A DNA stretch of 64,000 nt from Callorhinus ursinus (GCF_003265705.1 NW_020312903.1:24658107-24722106); one strand, 5' to 3'. Shown: positions 23,301 to 38,370, counted from the stretch's first letter. The notes: generated by a model not told the origin, from the letters alone. Numbers and translations: made by a program.

Positions 23301-26300
23301 TATAAAATTGTGAAAACAAAAGCATGTTTCTCAGTTGTTGTCTCCCCTTAAAAAAAGCAAAAAAAAAGGAGAGTGGGGGGAGTGAGTTCTGGATATGAGC
23401 TCTTACAATGAATCACAAATACTGAGACTTGATTCTTGCTTTTAGTATTACAATGATAAAAGTGGATTTTAGCAAACCTTATGATAAGTCCAAAATGGCA
23501 CACCTAAGTTTCCACTAATACTTTAAATGTTTTAATTCCAATTCATTTCAATAGGGTGCATGAAACCACAGCCCCAGGACCTGGACAGAAGTATGGTTAT
23601 TATTTATAATTTGTATGCAACTTCTGTGATTTTAAACAAATATAAAATTTGTTATATTTCCCTGGGTCACTTGACATTAGCATTTAGCATTTCTTGAGCT
23701 TCTTGGTTTTTTTCTACAGGTATTATTCCTTTCTAATAGCTTTTAATCTAAATATGATAACCAGTTCACTGACTGACTGCTCTCACAGATGGGTAGGCCA
23801 GACACATAATTAGGATTCTTAAAATTATCCTAATCAGTAAGAGCATTTCCATAATATTTGCATATTTACAATGACATTTTCAATTTGTAAATCTTCCTCA
23901 GGGTTAAAAAAACAATTCCATGATTCCAATTTCTAGCAGCCAGGTGAATACATGAACCACTCACCCTAGAGGCCTCCTCTTCATCTGTAATACTACTTTT
24001 AGAACTAAAGGCAGAAAAGGATCGGGCCAGGGTTTTGAGGTATTTAGTAATATATTCATTTAAGTTTAAATATAAAATTTATTAGAAAACTAATGCACAG
24101 TATATCTTACATTGAGCCAATCACATTGAATAAATATAGCCTACATCAGAGAATACAGAAAAATACGTTTAAAATAATGAATAGTCTGGAGAATTTCATT
24201 TATCTTAAAAGACAAAAATGGAATTTATATCAATAATCTACCCATATTGTCATTCACTCATTCATAAAACATTGACTGCCTATCTTCTATGTTCAACACT
24301 CTAGACAATCCCCTGAGGTGTACAAAAATAATGGATCATCGTTCAAGTTAGTAAGTTTAACATGAATTATGAACTGAATCAAGTACTTTTCTGGGCATAG
24401 GGGTTAAAAAGTCTTCCCTTGTAGGCTTTAAGATGGTCACATTAAGTACTAAAATTTAAATATGATAAATCATTTGAATACAATGTCATAGTATATTAGG
24501 AGCTATGAGAGGTCGGGGAGGGGATTTTGCCTAGGTGGTAGATATCAAGGAAAGCTTTCTAGAAAAGGAAACGCTGGAGCTTGGGAGGGTGATAGGTACA
24601 TACATAACTAATAAATGTACAAAATGCAATGTAAAATATCCCATGAGAGAGGTTAAAAGAGAGCCGTGGTCTTTAGGAAGAAGAAAGATTACTTCGAACT
24701 GGGGGATCCTGATGGACATATAGCGAGGTGGAATTTGAGATGAATTCTGAATAATGAGAATTCCAAATGATAATTATGCAGTTATTTATCCTTTCAAAAC
24801 ACCTTAGCAAGCACTTATTATGTTCCAGGTACTCTTGGCACTAAGGATTCAGAGATTATTTCTCCATTCCAGGAATTTAGAGTTGATAAGGAGAGGTCAA
24901 CAAGTAAATCACAAAAACAGTGTGGTAAGTGAAATGCACAAAACACGTTAGGGAAACTTAAGAGAGGCCCCTCATCCAGACTTGTTCAGAGAACAGGGTA
25001 CTTGGGGACAAACTATTGAAGTACAAATAATAAAGAGTGGAAGCTGGAAGGTATGAGTGTGTGATGCGTTTGGGGAAATAATAAGTGCTCCGTTGTTACA
25101 AAAGAAATTGTACATGGTAGTGGTGGTTGCTACGAAAAAGAAAATAGACTTTGAATCCATGCAGAAAAATTTGGATCTTTCTATATAAACAAATGTGAAC
25201 CATCTACTTGTTTTTTTTTTCAGTAGGGAAAGAGCAATTTATCAAATGAAACATAAATATGAAGGAAATAATGATTAATTAGAAATGGAAAAAGCATTCA
25301 AGAAGCTTATTGCCCAGAATAGTGGGTTACATGAGTGTGTGTGTGTGCACGCATGTGCGTGTGTAAAAAAACCAAACTGTAATTCACAATAAAAAAACAA
25401 TGTATGTGGGTTTCCTGGGTGGCTCAGTGGGTTAAGTGTCTGCCTTCAGCTTATCCCAGGGTCCTGGGATCGAGTCCCGCATCGGGCTCCTTGCTCAGTG
25501 GGGAGCCTGCTTCTCCCTCTCCCTCTGCCCCTCTGGCGTGCGCGCTCTCTCTCTCTCTCTCTCTGACAAATAAATAAAATCTTTAAAAAAATAATGTATC
25601 AAAAAAGCATACACCAAAGATTTTGTTCAGAGTGTGTAAACCTTACTTGTACTGCTGGGAAAGATTTTCTGGTGGTAGTATTATTTGCTAATAACCTTTT
25701 ATTTTTAGGATTAGGTAATGTTTTGATGCTTAAAAATGGAAGAAGAGCTTTCCAAATAGAGGGAAAAGAATAATCAAAGGCATAAATACAAAAAATGTGG
25801 TAGGAAAGAAACTGATAGTATATCTTTTGTGAATATAAATGTTAAGTAAGTTGGAAAGAAGAGTTTGCAACCTGGAATGATTTGAAAGGTTACTGGACTT
25901 TTCCCGTTGGCAACAAATACTGAATGTTCTGTCTGGGGTTCTGAGTAATATAGTCAGAATCATGATTTCAAAGTTTGGTAAGTATATTGTAGAGGAGGAA
26001 GAGAAACCGTCAAGAGAATAACAAAACTGTTAAAGCCAAGAGACACTATCGGACTCAATAGCGATGGTAGAGGTGTGGGAAGATTTTGACTTAGTACAGA
26101 AAGCAATGGAAAAATGTTGCAGGATTTAATGCAGTCAGACTTTAATAATGAAAGGATACTCTATTTTCCATGATAAATCAGAAAGAGAGAGAAGGAAGAT
26201 TTAACAGAAGTTGTGAATCAAGCAGTTAGAAAACAGTTATGGTCATCCAAGTGATAGTATTAATTTCGGTGGGAGGGTGGCAGTAGCAGAGATGGATGGA

Positions 26301-28917
26301 AGAAGATGGATTTGGTATTTTTTCAGAGTTGAAACTGGGTTTTCTAAACATGTGTACTTAGTATGCTAATAGAGACATGTGTATGCTAAGGGAAAGGCCT
26401 ACTATTCAGAAGAGTGGGCATGGCTTACAGCGTCCAATTGGAGTCAATATAAATTGAAACCAGGGGAGTCATCCAGGTGAGAACAGAAGTGGGAGAGAAC
26501 AGAATGTTGCATCATATTTTCATTTACCAGTAGGTGAAGGAAAAACCGTCAGTGGATGAGACTGAGAAGAAGGTTGCTGGAGGGTAAGAAGGAAACAGAG
26601 AACGATAATCATGAAAATTAGAGGAATTTCTAGAAAGAGAAGGTTACCTATAGTGATTTTCTATACATAAGCAATAAAAGAAACAGAGAGAGAGACAGAG
26701 AAAAGAAGCAAAGGACATTGAATTTGGTAATTAAGACATCACTGAGTGATTTTGGAAAAGTAGGGCCATTCGATTCTATGATGATTCTCTCTCATCTTGA
26801 GAAAGGTAGTAGACCTCTTTGGGAATCTTATGAAAGCTATGGACCAGTTGCAAGTGGACATAGGCATACACAACTAATTTTGGCATACAACTTAAGAGTT
26901 TTCCTCAGACCCCTTTGAAATCACTTTATAATCCCCATTGTCGCTTCATTGGGGTTAAATCTTAGATTGAAGTACTGAGGCATTAGCATTAAAAGTTTCA
27001 TGTCCAAGATCTAATTAGGCAAAAGAAAACAGGTACATCTACCAGATGGACACTGATAATGAGATGAATCCCATACTCGGAAAATATACAGAGAACTCGG
27101 CAGTTCTATAAAAGCTGTTGATCACTGCCTTCTCTGGCTTTGACTCTAGACACAACAAAAATGAGTCTGCCAAGACCAATTTTCTGATCTTTTCCTACCT
27201 AACATTCCAAGTGTTTTCAGCTGGCCACATATTATTTACTGAATCCATCTGCAGCCTTCTGGGCCCGCTATATCAAATGTCACAAAGTGCAATTGTGTGT
27301 GTGTGCTGCTCTTGATCAAACTATTCCAGCCGGCAGCTTGAGGAGCAGGAAGAGGGACAGAATGTAAAATGCAGAGGTACCAAAGATTTTTTTTTCATTT
27401 GATGGTTTTATTGTTCGTTTTTTTTTGTTTTTGTTTTTTGTTTCTTTTTTTGAATCAGTAAGTGCTTTTTGGCTTTGTCTCTTTGGTGCTAAATACGGCC
27501 TAGCATAATGCACGTCCACCATTACATGGCTTCCTTTTCCAGGGATGGGGTTTATCACTTCATGCCTCACTCACACTTTAGTAAAGCTACACTGCGAGCA
27601 TCTGTCCCTCAGACAATCTCAACTACTCATCCCCATTCCTTTATACCATTCTCACTTACCTCCCCCTCACCTCGCGCCACACATAAAGGGAAAGCAAAGC
27701 AAAGCAAAGCAAACAACCAAAACCACTGTGGATTCTCTGACAATTTGGCAAGAAGTGGCTAAATTCTCTAGCAACTACTGTATCCAGCATCACTGACAGT
27801 TCATTCATATCTTAGAAAGAAACAATAAACGTTTGTTAGTTGGATTTTGTGTTTTCGTGGTGCCAAACACCACATGATTTGTCCAGGGATTTTTCCTATT
27901 ACTTCTTCCTAGGATCATTAATTCTGTTCCAACGCTCTTGGCAATGCTTTGTTTTTCATTATTTTTGTAATAACAATCACTAAGCTAACCTGTTAACGAC
28001 ACAAGTGATTTTATTCAGGAAAAGAAGAAAATAAGAGTGTTGGAAATGTTTGGTCACAATCTTTTTTTAAAAGATTTGTATAATATTATTGATTAAGAGC
28101 ATCTCCAAACACTAAACAGTTTTTTAACTGACAGAAAAAGAACCTAAATATAACAGTAGATTTGGGGGTGAGGCAAATTTTATAAGTGTAAGTAATTTTA
28201 TAAGTGCAAATTTTGTTAGTGTAAATTAACCAACTCCTATTATACCATGTTAAACTAAATCCTAATGAAGCCCAAATTACTCTACTTGATTCAAAACTTG
28301 ATTTTAAGTGATTCACAACTTTGTCAAAATGACATGGTTTCCTGTAACAAATCTATTCTTCTCCTTTTACCAACCACTTGTTTTTTTTTTTCATAAGGAA
28401 GTCACCTCTAAAGTCATACCGACATTGGGGGAAATCCAAAGAACACACTGACGACGGCTAAGGGACATAATCCTTTCATCATTCTGGCTGAGAAGAAAAA
28501 GAATGGTGGTAAAAACGCTTTTTAAATAACATTCTGAGGAGACCTAGAATTCACAGGAGGCATTAAACATGTAGGCTGAAGCAAACAAACGACTATGCTC
28601 TAGGTACTTCTGCTTAGAGAATAGTTGAATATTTGGCCTCAGGTTACATGTCTCTATTTCATTGAAATGAGAATGGGTGGTTCAACAAAAATTTGAATGG
28701 TGCTGAGTTCCAAAGAATATTTGGAATTCATGTGCTATATTTATTTAAATTTAAGAGATCCCAGCATGTTTTATGTACATCATTGTTCTCCTTGAAAACG
28801 ACATATAAGACAGTTTTGATCAAATTTTGGGGGGTGGTATCTATATGGGTATTTGTGAAAGAAATCTTTATTGAAATACATTATACATTAATTATATGTA
28901 TCTCTCTCCCCCTCACC

Positions 28918-28975
<58 letters not shown>

Positions 28976-31900
28976 TAGATCTTACCATGCCCCTACTACT
29001 TTTCCAATATTACAGCTGGGAAAACCAAGGCAAAGGAAATTCAGCAGTTTGCCTTAGATCCCACAGTTGGTCAGTGATAGGGATTTAATAAACTACTCCA
29101 TTAAGAACATTTTTTATTGAGAAATAATTGACATACATCACTGCATAAATTTAAGGTGAAGAGCATGATGATTTGATTTACACATATTGTGAAATGATTA
29201 CCACAATAGGTTCAGCTAACATCCAACTTCTCAGATAGACCCAACAAAAAAAGAAGAGAAAGAAGAAAAAAGGACATTTTCTTGTGATGGGAACTCTTAG
29301 AATTTACTCCCTTAACATTTCTATACATCATACAGCAGTGTTAGTTATGGTCATCATGTTATATATTATATCCCAAGACTTATTTATCCTGTAACTGGAA
29401 GTTTATACCTTTTCACCATTTTCTTATAATTCCTGTCCCCCCTACCTCTGCCTCAGGTAATTTTTTTTTTTTGAGATTCCATATATAAGTGAGATCATAC
29501 AGTATTTGTCTTTCTCTGACTTATTTCACTTAGCATAATGCCTTTAAAGTCTATCCATTTTGTAGCAAATGGTAAGATATCCTCATTTTTTTATGGCTGA
29601 ATAATATTCCATTGTGTGTATACATATACATATATATGTATATGTGTATGTGTATATATACCCCAATTTCTTTATCCATTCATCCATCCAGGGACACTTA
29701 AGTTGTTTCCATGTCTTAGCTATTGTAAATAATGCTTCTATGAACGTGTGGTGGGGGGGGGGCAAACATTTTTTTTTTTTTGAGGTAGTTTTTTCATTTC
29801 CTTTGGATACATTCCCATAAGTGGAACTGCTGGATCATATGGCAGTACTATTTTTAATTTTTTGAGGATCCTTCACACTGTTTTCCATAGTGGCTATATC
29901 CATTAGCAATCCCACCAACAGTGTACAAGGGTCCCCGTTTCTCTACATCCATACCAGCATTTGTTATCTCCTGTTTTTTTGATGATGGCCTTTCTAACAG
30001 GCATGAGGTGATATCTCATTGTGGTTTTATTTTGCATTTCCCTAATGACTAGTGATGTTGAGCATCTTTTCATGTGTCTGTTGACCTTTTATATATCTTC
30101 TTTGGAGAATGTCTATTCAGGTCCCTTGTCCATTTTCTAATTGGGTCATATCTTTTCTTGCTATTGAGTGGTATGAGTTTTTCCTATATTTTTGACATTA
30201 ACTCCTTCACAGATATATATATGTTCTTATAAATATTTTCTCCTATTCTATAGGTTGTCTTTTCACTTTGTTGATGGTTTCTTTTGCTGTGCAGAAGTTT
30301 TTAGTTTGATGTATTCCCACTTGTTTATTTTTTATTTTGTTGTTTGTACTTTAGGTGTCATATCCAAAAAATCATTACCAAGACCCATGTCAAGGGGCTT
30401 TATTTCTATGTTTTCTTCTTGGAGTTTCATGGTTTCAGGTCTTATATTTAAGTCTTTAATCCACTGCAAGTTAATTTTTTTGAGTAATGTAAATATGTGT
30501 ACAGTTTTATTCTTTTGCATGTGAATATCCAATTATCCCAGCATCATTTATTGAAGAGAATCCACTGAGTATTCTTGGCTCCCTTGTCCAATATTAGTTG
30601 ATGGTACAGGCTTGGGTTTAATACCAGGCTTTTGATTCTGTTTCATTGTGCCTGCCAATTCTACGTGTCTGTTGTCATGCCAGTACCATACTATTTTGAT
30701 GACTATATAGTATAGTTGAAATTAGGAAGTGTGATGTTTCCTGCTTTGTTCCTCTTTCTCAGGATTTCTTTGGCTATTCAGAGTCTTTCGGGTTCCATAT
30801 ATATTTTATGAGTGGGTTTTTGTTTTTTGTTTTTTGTTTTACTTCTATAAGAAATGTCATTGGAATCTTGATAGGGATTGCACTGAATCTATATATAGCT
30901 TTTGGTAGTATTGACATTTTAATAATATTAATTCTTCCAACCCATGGACATGAGATGCCTATCCATTTATTTGTGTCTTCTTCAATTTCTTTCATCAATG
31001 TATTGTAGTTCTCAGTGTAGAGATCATTTATCTCTTTAGTTAAATTTATTTCTAAGTATTTTATTATTTTTGATACTATTATAAATGAGATCAACTTCTT
31101 TATTTCTTTTTCAGAAAATCCATTGTTAGTGTATAGAAACATAACAGATTTCTGTATATTAATTTTATATCCTGAAACTTTACTAAATTTGTTAATTAGA
31201 TCTAACAGTTTTTTGGTAGAGTCTTTAGGATTTCCTATATATAAAATCTGCATATAGAGACAGTTTTACTTCTTCCTTTCCAATTCTGATAACTTTTCTT
31301 CTCCCCCTCCCACTCCCCCCTCCCTTTCCTCCTTCTCTTCTTCCTTCATCTTCTTCGCCTGATTGTTCTAGCTAGGACTTCCAGTACTACGTTGAATAGA
31401 AGTGATGAGAGTCAGCATCTTTGTCTTGTTCCTGATCTTAAAGGAAAAGCTACCAACCTTTTACTACTGACTCTGATGTTAGCTGTGGGCTTATCATATA
31501 TGGCCTTTGTTAAGATGTGTTCCATCTACACCTAATTTGTTTTAGTTTTTATCATGAATGATGTACTTCATAAATGCTGTCTCTGCATCTATTGAGATGA
31601 CCATATGATTTGTTTTCATTCTATTAATATGCCGTGTCACATTGAGTAATTTCTGTATGTTGAACTATCTTTGTATCCTAGGGATACATCCCACTTTATC
31701 ATGGTGAATGATTCTTTTAATATGCTGCTGAATTTGGTTTGCTGTATTTTTATTGAAAACTTTTACATCTACACTCATTGGGGATATTGCCTATAGTTTT
31801 CTTTTCTAGTGGTATCATTTTCTAGTCTTGGTATCAGGATGATGCTGGCCTCATGAGTTTTGGAGTGTCCCCTCATCTTCAAATTTTTGGAAGAGTTTGA

Positions 31901-34809
31901 GAAGGATTGGTGTTAATTCTTCTTTAAATGTTTGACAAAATTCATCAGTGAAGCTATCTGGTCCTGAGCTTTTCTTCTTTGGGAGATTTTTGATTCCTGA
32001 TTCAATCTCCTTACTAGTAATTGGTCTATTCAGATTTTCTATTTCTTCCTGATTCAGTCATGGTAAGTTGTATGTTTCTAAACACTTTTCCATTTCTCTT
32101 AGGTTGTTCAGTTTTTTTGGCATATTGTTGTTCATAACATTAAGAAATGTTTTGTTCACTAAAATGTATGTCTAGTTTATTTCAAGAATCCAATCCAAAT
32201 TTTGTAACTTGCATTTATTTCTGAAAATTTGTAGGCCTGAAGTTTCTGAGAGGCTGGGTCAGTTTAGATCATCTAACCAGGTTATCTTTGGAAAAATAAC
32301 GTGACCCAGTGTCATATGGATTCCATCAAGATATTGCCCATAACAGTTTCCTTTAAAAAAAAAAAGATTTTAAAGATTTTATTTATTTATTTGACAGAGA
32401 GAGAGAGAAGGAACACAAGTAGGCAGAGCGGCAGGCAGAGGAACAGGGAGAAGCAGGCTCCCCACTGAGGGGGGAGCCTGATGTGGGGCTCCATCCCAGG
32501 ATCCTGGGATCAGGACCTGAGCTGAAGGCAGCCACTTAACCAACTGAACCACTCAGGTGCCCCCAGATGCAGTTTCCTAAGAGAAGCTTAGGTTGAACTG
32601 ATTGAGAATGTAATGAGTACTTATAGGCAAAAATATTCTAGTGTTAGGAATATGTTAGACATTAACTATTTTCTTTTTAGGGTTCGTTGTTTTACTTATA
32701 ATATATGAAAGTACTGGCTAGGTTTTATAGCCCCCTCATGCCTAATTAATAGCTGACAGTGTTCAAGCTGATTATTATGGTACATTAGACCTTAGCTGAT
32801 GGCAAAATGAAATATGGTTCAATTTCCTAAGATGCCTAAGCAGAAATCCTATAGAAATAAAATGTAAGCAAATTGCTACTCCCAGAACTTCTGCCTTGAC
32901 AATTCTAATCATACCCACATCCCCATTGCTGTAACACCCCAGTTAATTCCCACGTATTTATTAAGACCCAGGTCAAGTATTGACTTGTTATAAAGCTCTA
33001 ATTCTTCCAGGAAGAGTTCTATTTTCCCCTCTTGCTTCTACAGAACTCTGCTTGTATCTTTTTCTACTCCAACACTTCCCAAATGGTTGTCTAAGAGAAA
33101 TGAGACAACAGAGACTGTCATTTTCCTCTGTATATTCCCAATGCTTGCCAAGTACCTTATAACTGAACGTTACTGAATAAGTAGTCTTGCTTAAATTCAT
33201 GAAACAGAGTTGAGTCATCCACCAGATTTTAGTTTTAGTCAAAGAGATGGTATGTTTCCATGTTCAGAATGGGTTTCACATAATCTTATAGCTTAACTGC
33301 TTAAAACCCTTATGGATAAATAGCAACAATTCTCTGAGGAATTTGTGACTTACCTTACTTGACTTGTGGTCCACATTAAAAGTGGCAATTGCATCCTCTG
33401 TTTTTTTCCTCCCAGATTTGGTTATTACATATTCAGCAAGTTTATTTGCTAAATAGGTCTTTCCAGTACCACTAGGTCCTGAGAGTATAATTCTGTGATG
33501 CTCCATCAACAAGTTAAAGTACCTTTGGGTAATTGGTTTAGGAATCAGTGTATCAAAAACAAAACTGTCCAAACTGTTTTCTTCTACCCCTGAAGGAAGA
33601 AACAAAGGGAACAGCATGCCTTATTGTTCTACAGAAGCCGGAATTTAAAATATAGCGTTAACTGACAAAAGAGTTTTATTAGTCATAGGAATGTAGGCCT
33701 GGTAAAATGCTTTCCTTGATATTTCTAGCTCACAACCACGTGTTGCCATTTTAAGACAAAAAGCATTAGTAATAAGGCAGAGTGAACATCCAAATGAAAG
33801 TAAGCTCTTTCCTCTTGTTCAGGCTTCCCTCCACTGTCTACTTTAGGCTTCCCACTTATGTTTCCAGAGAGAAATGGAAGAATTACATTAAATTCTATTA
33901 TAGTATCTTCATTCCCTTTGAAGGTGGCAGTTTTGTTAAGAATAAATGTAAATATTAAAATGTATGTGTGTTCTTCCCTTTTTCTGCTCTTCATTCTCTT
34001 CTATGTCTCATTACAAACCCCAGCTATACAACCACTTAAGCTTTTGAAGAATATGAATTGTGATATTTGGCAAGGCATTAAGAAGCAAAGCAACAGTATC
34101 TCCTTTTACTAACCCAAGCACCTTAATCACAAAATCAAATGTTGGCAAATTCCTCTATTAATCCAGTTTTTATAGATGTGCTCTGACTCTTTAACATATA
34201 TGAACAAAGAATTATGGAGACAAGTATGCTTTAGATATTCCATTTGCCTATAATTAATCACATCATCCAAAGCAAACAGAATTTCTTAGCCCCAATTCTT
34301 AACATCTATTCTCTATCCCCAGTGGGTATTTATTGGGTACACATATTTTAAAATCAAAGATACAGTGATGAATATATTACTTTGGGATAGGCAAGGAATT
34401 CTTTGAGTCCTCCCTAAATGAAAGATAATAATGGAATAAATCTAGGAATTTGAAATTCCCTAAATCACATTCCTTTTCTTGAGTCTTGGAGAATCTTCAA
34501 AATTACATTCCAAGTTTCACATCCCAGAAGTCAAAGAATTTCATTTACTTGAATTTTAGTGTTTTTACTATGATTTTAGTGTTTTAAAATAAATATGTCC
34601 CATTTCATACTAAAACTATCAATGTAGTTAACATTTTTTTCATAACATATTTTCAAATATGAAAATTTGAAATGAAACTAGAAAGAAAGAGAGAAAGGAA
34701 GGAAGGAAGGAAGGAAGGAAGGAAGGAAAGGAAAGGAAAGGAAAGGAAAGGAAAGGAAAGGAAAGGAAAGGAAAGGAAAGGAAGAGGGAAGGAAGGAAGG
34801 AAGGAAGAA

Positions 34810-34857
<48 letters not shown>

Positions 34858-37800
34858 AAAAAAAAAGAAAGAAAATGTTGGTTAAAAAAATACAGTTGTG
34901 TTTTTCTTTTCGTTTTTGTTTTTACCTTTCAGGTTCACAGTAATGATGTTATTATCTCCAACAAGGTATCCACAAGGCAGCAGTTCAGGCACTTCTAGGC
35001 TATGGGATCTAATTAAATCTCCTATACAGTAGCTAGCAATGCAGTCAGAGCTCAGACCAAGGCTAGTGGATGTATCAATTCGGAACACATATTCCTAAAA
35101 TGATACATACAAAAAGGAAGTCAAAACAGAGATTCAACTCATTTATAACAAATACAAAACTCATGGGGATATGAAGCTAGCCGTCACGAATTTTGAAATG
35201 GGTTATAAAAGAATTATTAATATCACACAGCAAAAAGAGAGAAAGCTTGAAATGGGGGCGAGGAAAAGCAGATATGTCTACATTATTAAAGCTAAGGAAA
35301 GCTTCTAAAATAAAACATATTCAAAAATATCAGGATATCTTACACAATTTACCTTAAAGAGACGTCTAATTACACCATCTAAGACATCCCACTTGGTTTT
35401 TCCACTAACGCCAATGGATCCTATCAAATATGCCTGAGACTTCTGATCCTAAATAAGAATAAAATAAAACACGATAAAACCTAATTATATGTCTTGTTTT
35501 ATCACTATATTTTCTACTAAAACATATTAATATACTCATAATTAAGACTAAAATGTTTATTAAGCCTGTGGGTTTTATTGTAACAGACACATATGGTATA
35601 TTATATAAAATAAAACATATCCCAACAAACTAAACAAATAAATAAAGTAACAACAAGAAAGAAAGAGATGAGATGAAGTGGAATGGTACGGAAAACTGAC
35701 TCATGACCTGTTTGGTAGGAGGGAAAATCGTCTTTTGCTTCAGTGCAATGGGTGCATTCTGGAAGAGAAGCAGCTTGGTAGAAGGGAAATGGTGACAGAG
35801 ATGGAAGAGAACTATTTCATAAGAGCCCTAGAACTTCATCTTACTCATTTTTGATCCTCTCTTTGTTAAGTCTAAAAATCAGTTTTCTCATTTGTTAATT
35901 TAGATTATATCTAAAATCTAATCTGTCTTTTTGTAAGATTTATTTTATCTATTTTAGAGAGGCAGAGAGAGAGAGAGAGAGAGCGCTTGAGGGGGAGGGG
36001 CAGAGGGAGAATCTCAAGCAGATTCCCCACTGAGCGCAGAGCCCGAAGTGGGGCTGGATCTCACGACCCTGAGATCACAAACTGAGCTGAAACCAAGAGG
36101 GACTCATAACCAGCTGTACCACCCAGGCACCCCTAAAGTCTAATCCATCTTTTAAAAATGTGTTATCCACAGTAGCATGGCATGCACATATTTACAAAAC
36201 AGTTCCCATTTTGAATTTATCAGAAAATTCACTGAAAAAACATGTCAGGGAATCCTACAAGACTCATTGTATCAAGCAAAGAATCCCTTTTCAATACAAA
36301 GAATGGTCCCAAATTTATTATTATCCTTTTGTAGGATGGGAGTTTGAGTACTTTCTACATATATTGGACAAAGAAACAATTCAAGATTTATAGTTTAAGT
36401 GGAGCCTCTTCTACAATGACTGGAAATGGTTATGTAAAATAGTGATCATGATGCAGTAGATATAATTAGCTAGTTGATACGTTACAATCCTGATTCTGGT
36501 CGCCAACTGCATTCATCCTTAAGAGGTGTTAGAATAATAACTGAGTCAGATATTAGGAGATATGGATTCTACAACACAGACTCTCTATCACTTAATTTTA
36601 AAAAAAATGTGACTTTAGGTAAGACACTTAGCCACCTCAGAGCCTTGATTTTTTCCTCTGTAACACTCACCTCTATAAGGGTAAATGATTATTATCATCA
36701 TTTAGATATAATCCAAGTTAGAAGCCAATACCTTTTCTAGAAAAAGTTAAGAAATTCACAGCAAACCATTGTGATTTTTTTTAGTACTCTTATGGACTGA
36801 ATGTTTATGTCTCCCCAAAATCCATATGTTAGAGCCATAACCCTCGATGTGATGATTTTTAGAAATGGAGCCTTTAGGAGGAAATCTGATTAGGTCAGTA
36901 GAATGGGGCTCTCATGATGGGATTAGTGACTCATAAGCAGGGGAAGGGAGATAGATATTCATCTCTCTCTCTCTCTCTCTCTCCAAGTACACACACTTTG
37001 GAAAGGACATGTGAAGACATATCAAGAAGGTGGCTATCTGCAATATAATGAGAGACTCCTCCCTAGGAACCAAATAGGCCAGTACCTTGATCTTGGGCTT
37101 GACAATGGTGATAAAATACATTTTTGATGTTTGAGCCACCCAATCTATAGTATTTTGTTATGGCTGCCCAAGAAGACTAAGACAACTACTTTGGATATTC
37201 AAAAACATTGCTTTTGAAGAATTATTAAAAAAAAAGAAAACTTGTTTTCCAGTATTATTGTAACCCAGTCAAAATGAATGCTCACACCATGCTTTGTAAG
37301 TAGCTGCTTTTAAATTAGAAATAGTTTAAGCTTCACTGAGACTATTACAGTCTTTTGCATGAAGACTCACTTGGGAAAACCAGGCATAAATCTGCTGTTC
37401 AAGCGGAAAGTTTATGGCACTGGAATTCTTCGAATATTTGCTCAGTGTAAAAATTCACAAGTGCCATCTTACTTTTCAAACTTCACTACTTCAACTGTTT
37501 TAAAATTCCAAAGGAGTTTTTGTTTTTCTGTTTGGTAGGAAAAAAATTCAGAGACTTACAAATTTGTATTCTTGGCCACTCAACTACAAATTCAGCTTGA
37601 AATAATATTTTTAGTTTTGAAAAAGGACTTGAGTCACGATTTGATAGCAATATTTGGTTCCAGAAAAGTTAAAATATTTTCCTTATCAGCTTAGACTTTG
37701 CTTAAAAATGATACATACAAGTAGCATCAATGGAATTGTCATACTAAGTTCAGTAAATATATCTTTCCAGCATCTAGAATATTCATATAGCTTATAGTCT

Positions 37801-38333
37801 CCTCCTATATTGACAGCTCGGTAACATGTTACTACACATCATAAATATCACCTGTATTTTATAGGTGACACCGAAAGAATGTTAGACAAGATGTTGATGT
37901 CAAAGAAAGCAATGTTTCTTTTTTGAAGTTATAGAAATGAGAATGACAACCAGTATTGTCACCAGTGAATGAACGTGATGTACCGAGCCACATTTCTACT
38001 TATATGATGGTGCCATTTTTTTTTGAGTCCCTAACTTTCATGTTTTTATAACATATTAGGCCAATGACAAGACACATACTGCTGATAGTATATCTATCAG
38101 GAAAAATATTCAAATTTAAAATACATTTGATTCATGGTCATGCTCATGCTTTAGTAATAAAGAATTTAAGATTAAGAACATACCTTTGCTCGGCCATAGC
38201 CCTTGCTTATGGAGACGATAATTTTCACACTGCGGCCATCTTTGTGTCCAGTTGCATCACCAGCACCAGCATCATCTAGCAAAACATCTACCAAATTTTC
38301 AAAGAAATAAACACACATGCACACATGTGCGTG

Positions 38334-38370
<37 letters not shown>

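Larger units (their letters stand above)
23079..33353 (-). other. NAV3: NAV3 10.3 kb intron splitting Walker A from Walker B
   Basis: Holds the candidate poison exon (23965-24004), SINEs at 25406 and 32353, the L1 at 29114-32137, a CT/CA repeat, an (AAAGC)n run at 27688-27712 and an L2 piece. Roughly 24800-26660 looks like decayed ancient repeat of a family I could not name. Confidence 0.7.

Noticed and set aside
30774..31253. 159-codon minus-strand frame as a gene
   Set aside because: It is the surviving part of L1 ORF2 in a truncated, broken element.
32988..33242. 84-codon minus-strand frame next to the Walker A exon
   Set aside because: Overlaps antisense L2 sequence and has no acceptor or donor consistent with NAV3 phases.
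34672..34998. 108-codon plus-strand Lys/Glu/Arg-rich frame
   Set aside because: Translation of the homopurine repeat; runs antisense into a real NAV3 exon.
35353..35448. GSIGVSGKT as the ATPase P-loop
   Set aside because: The better match GPSGTGKT lies 97 residues downstream with the correct following Walker B and sensor spacing.
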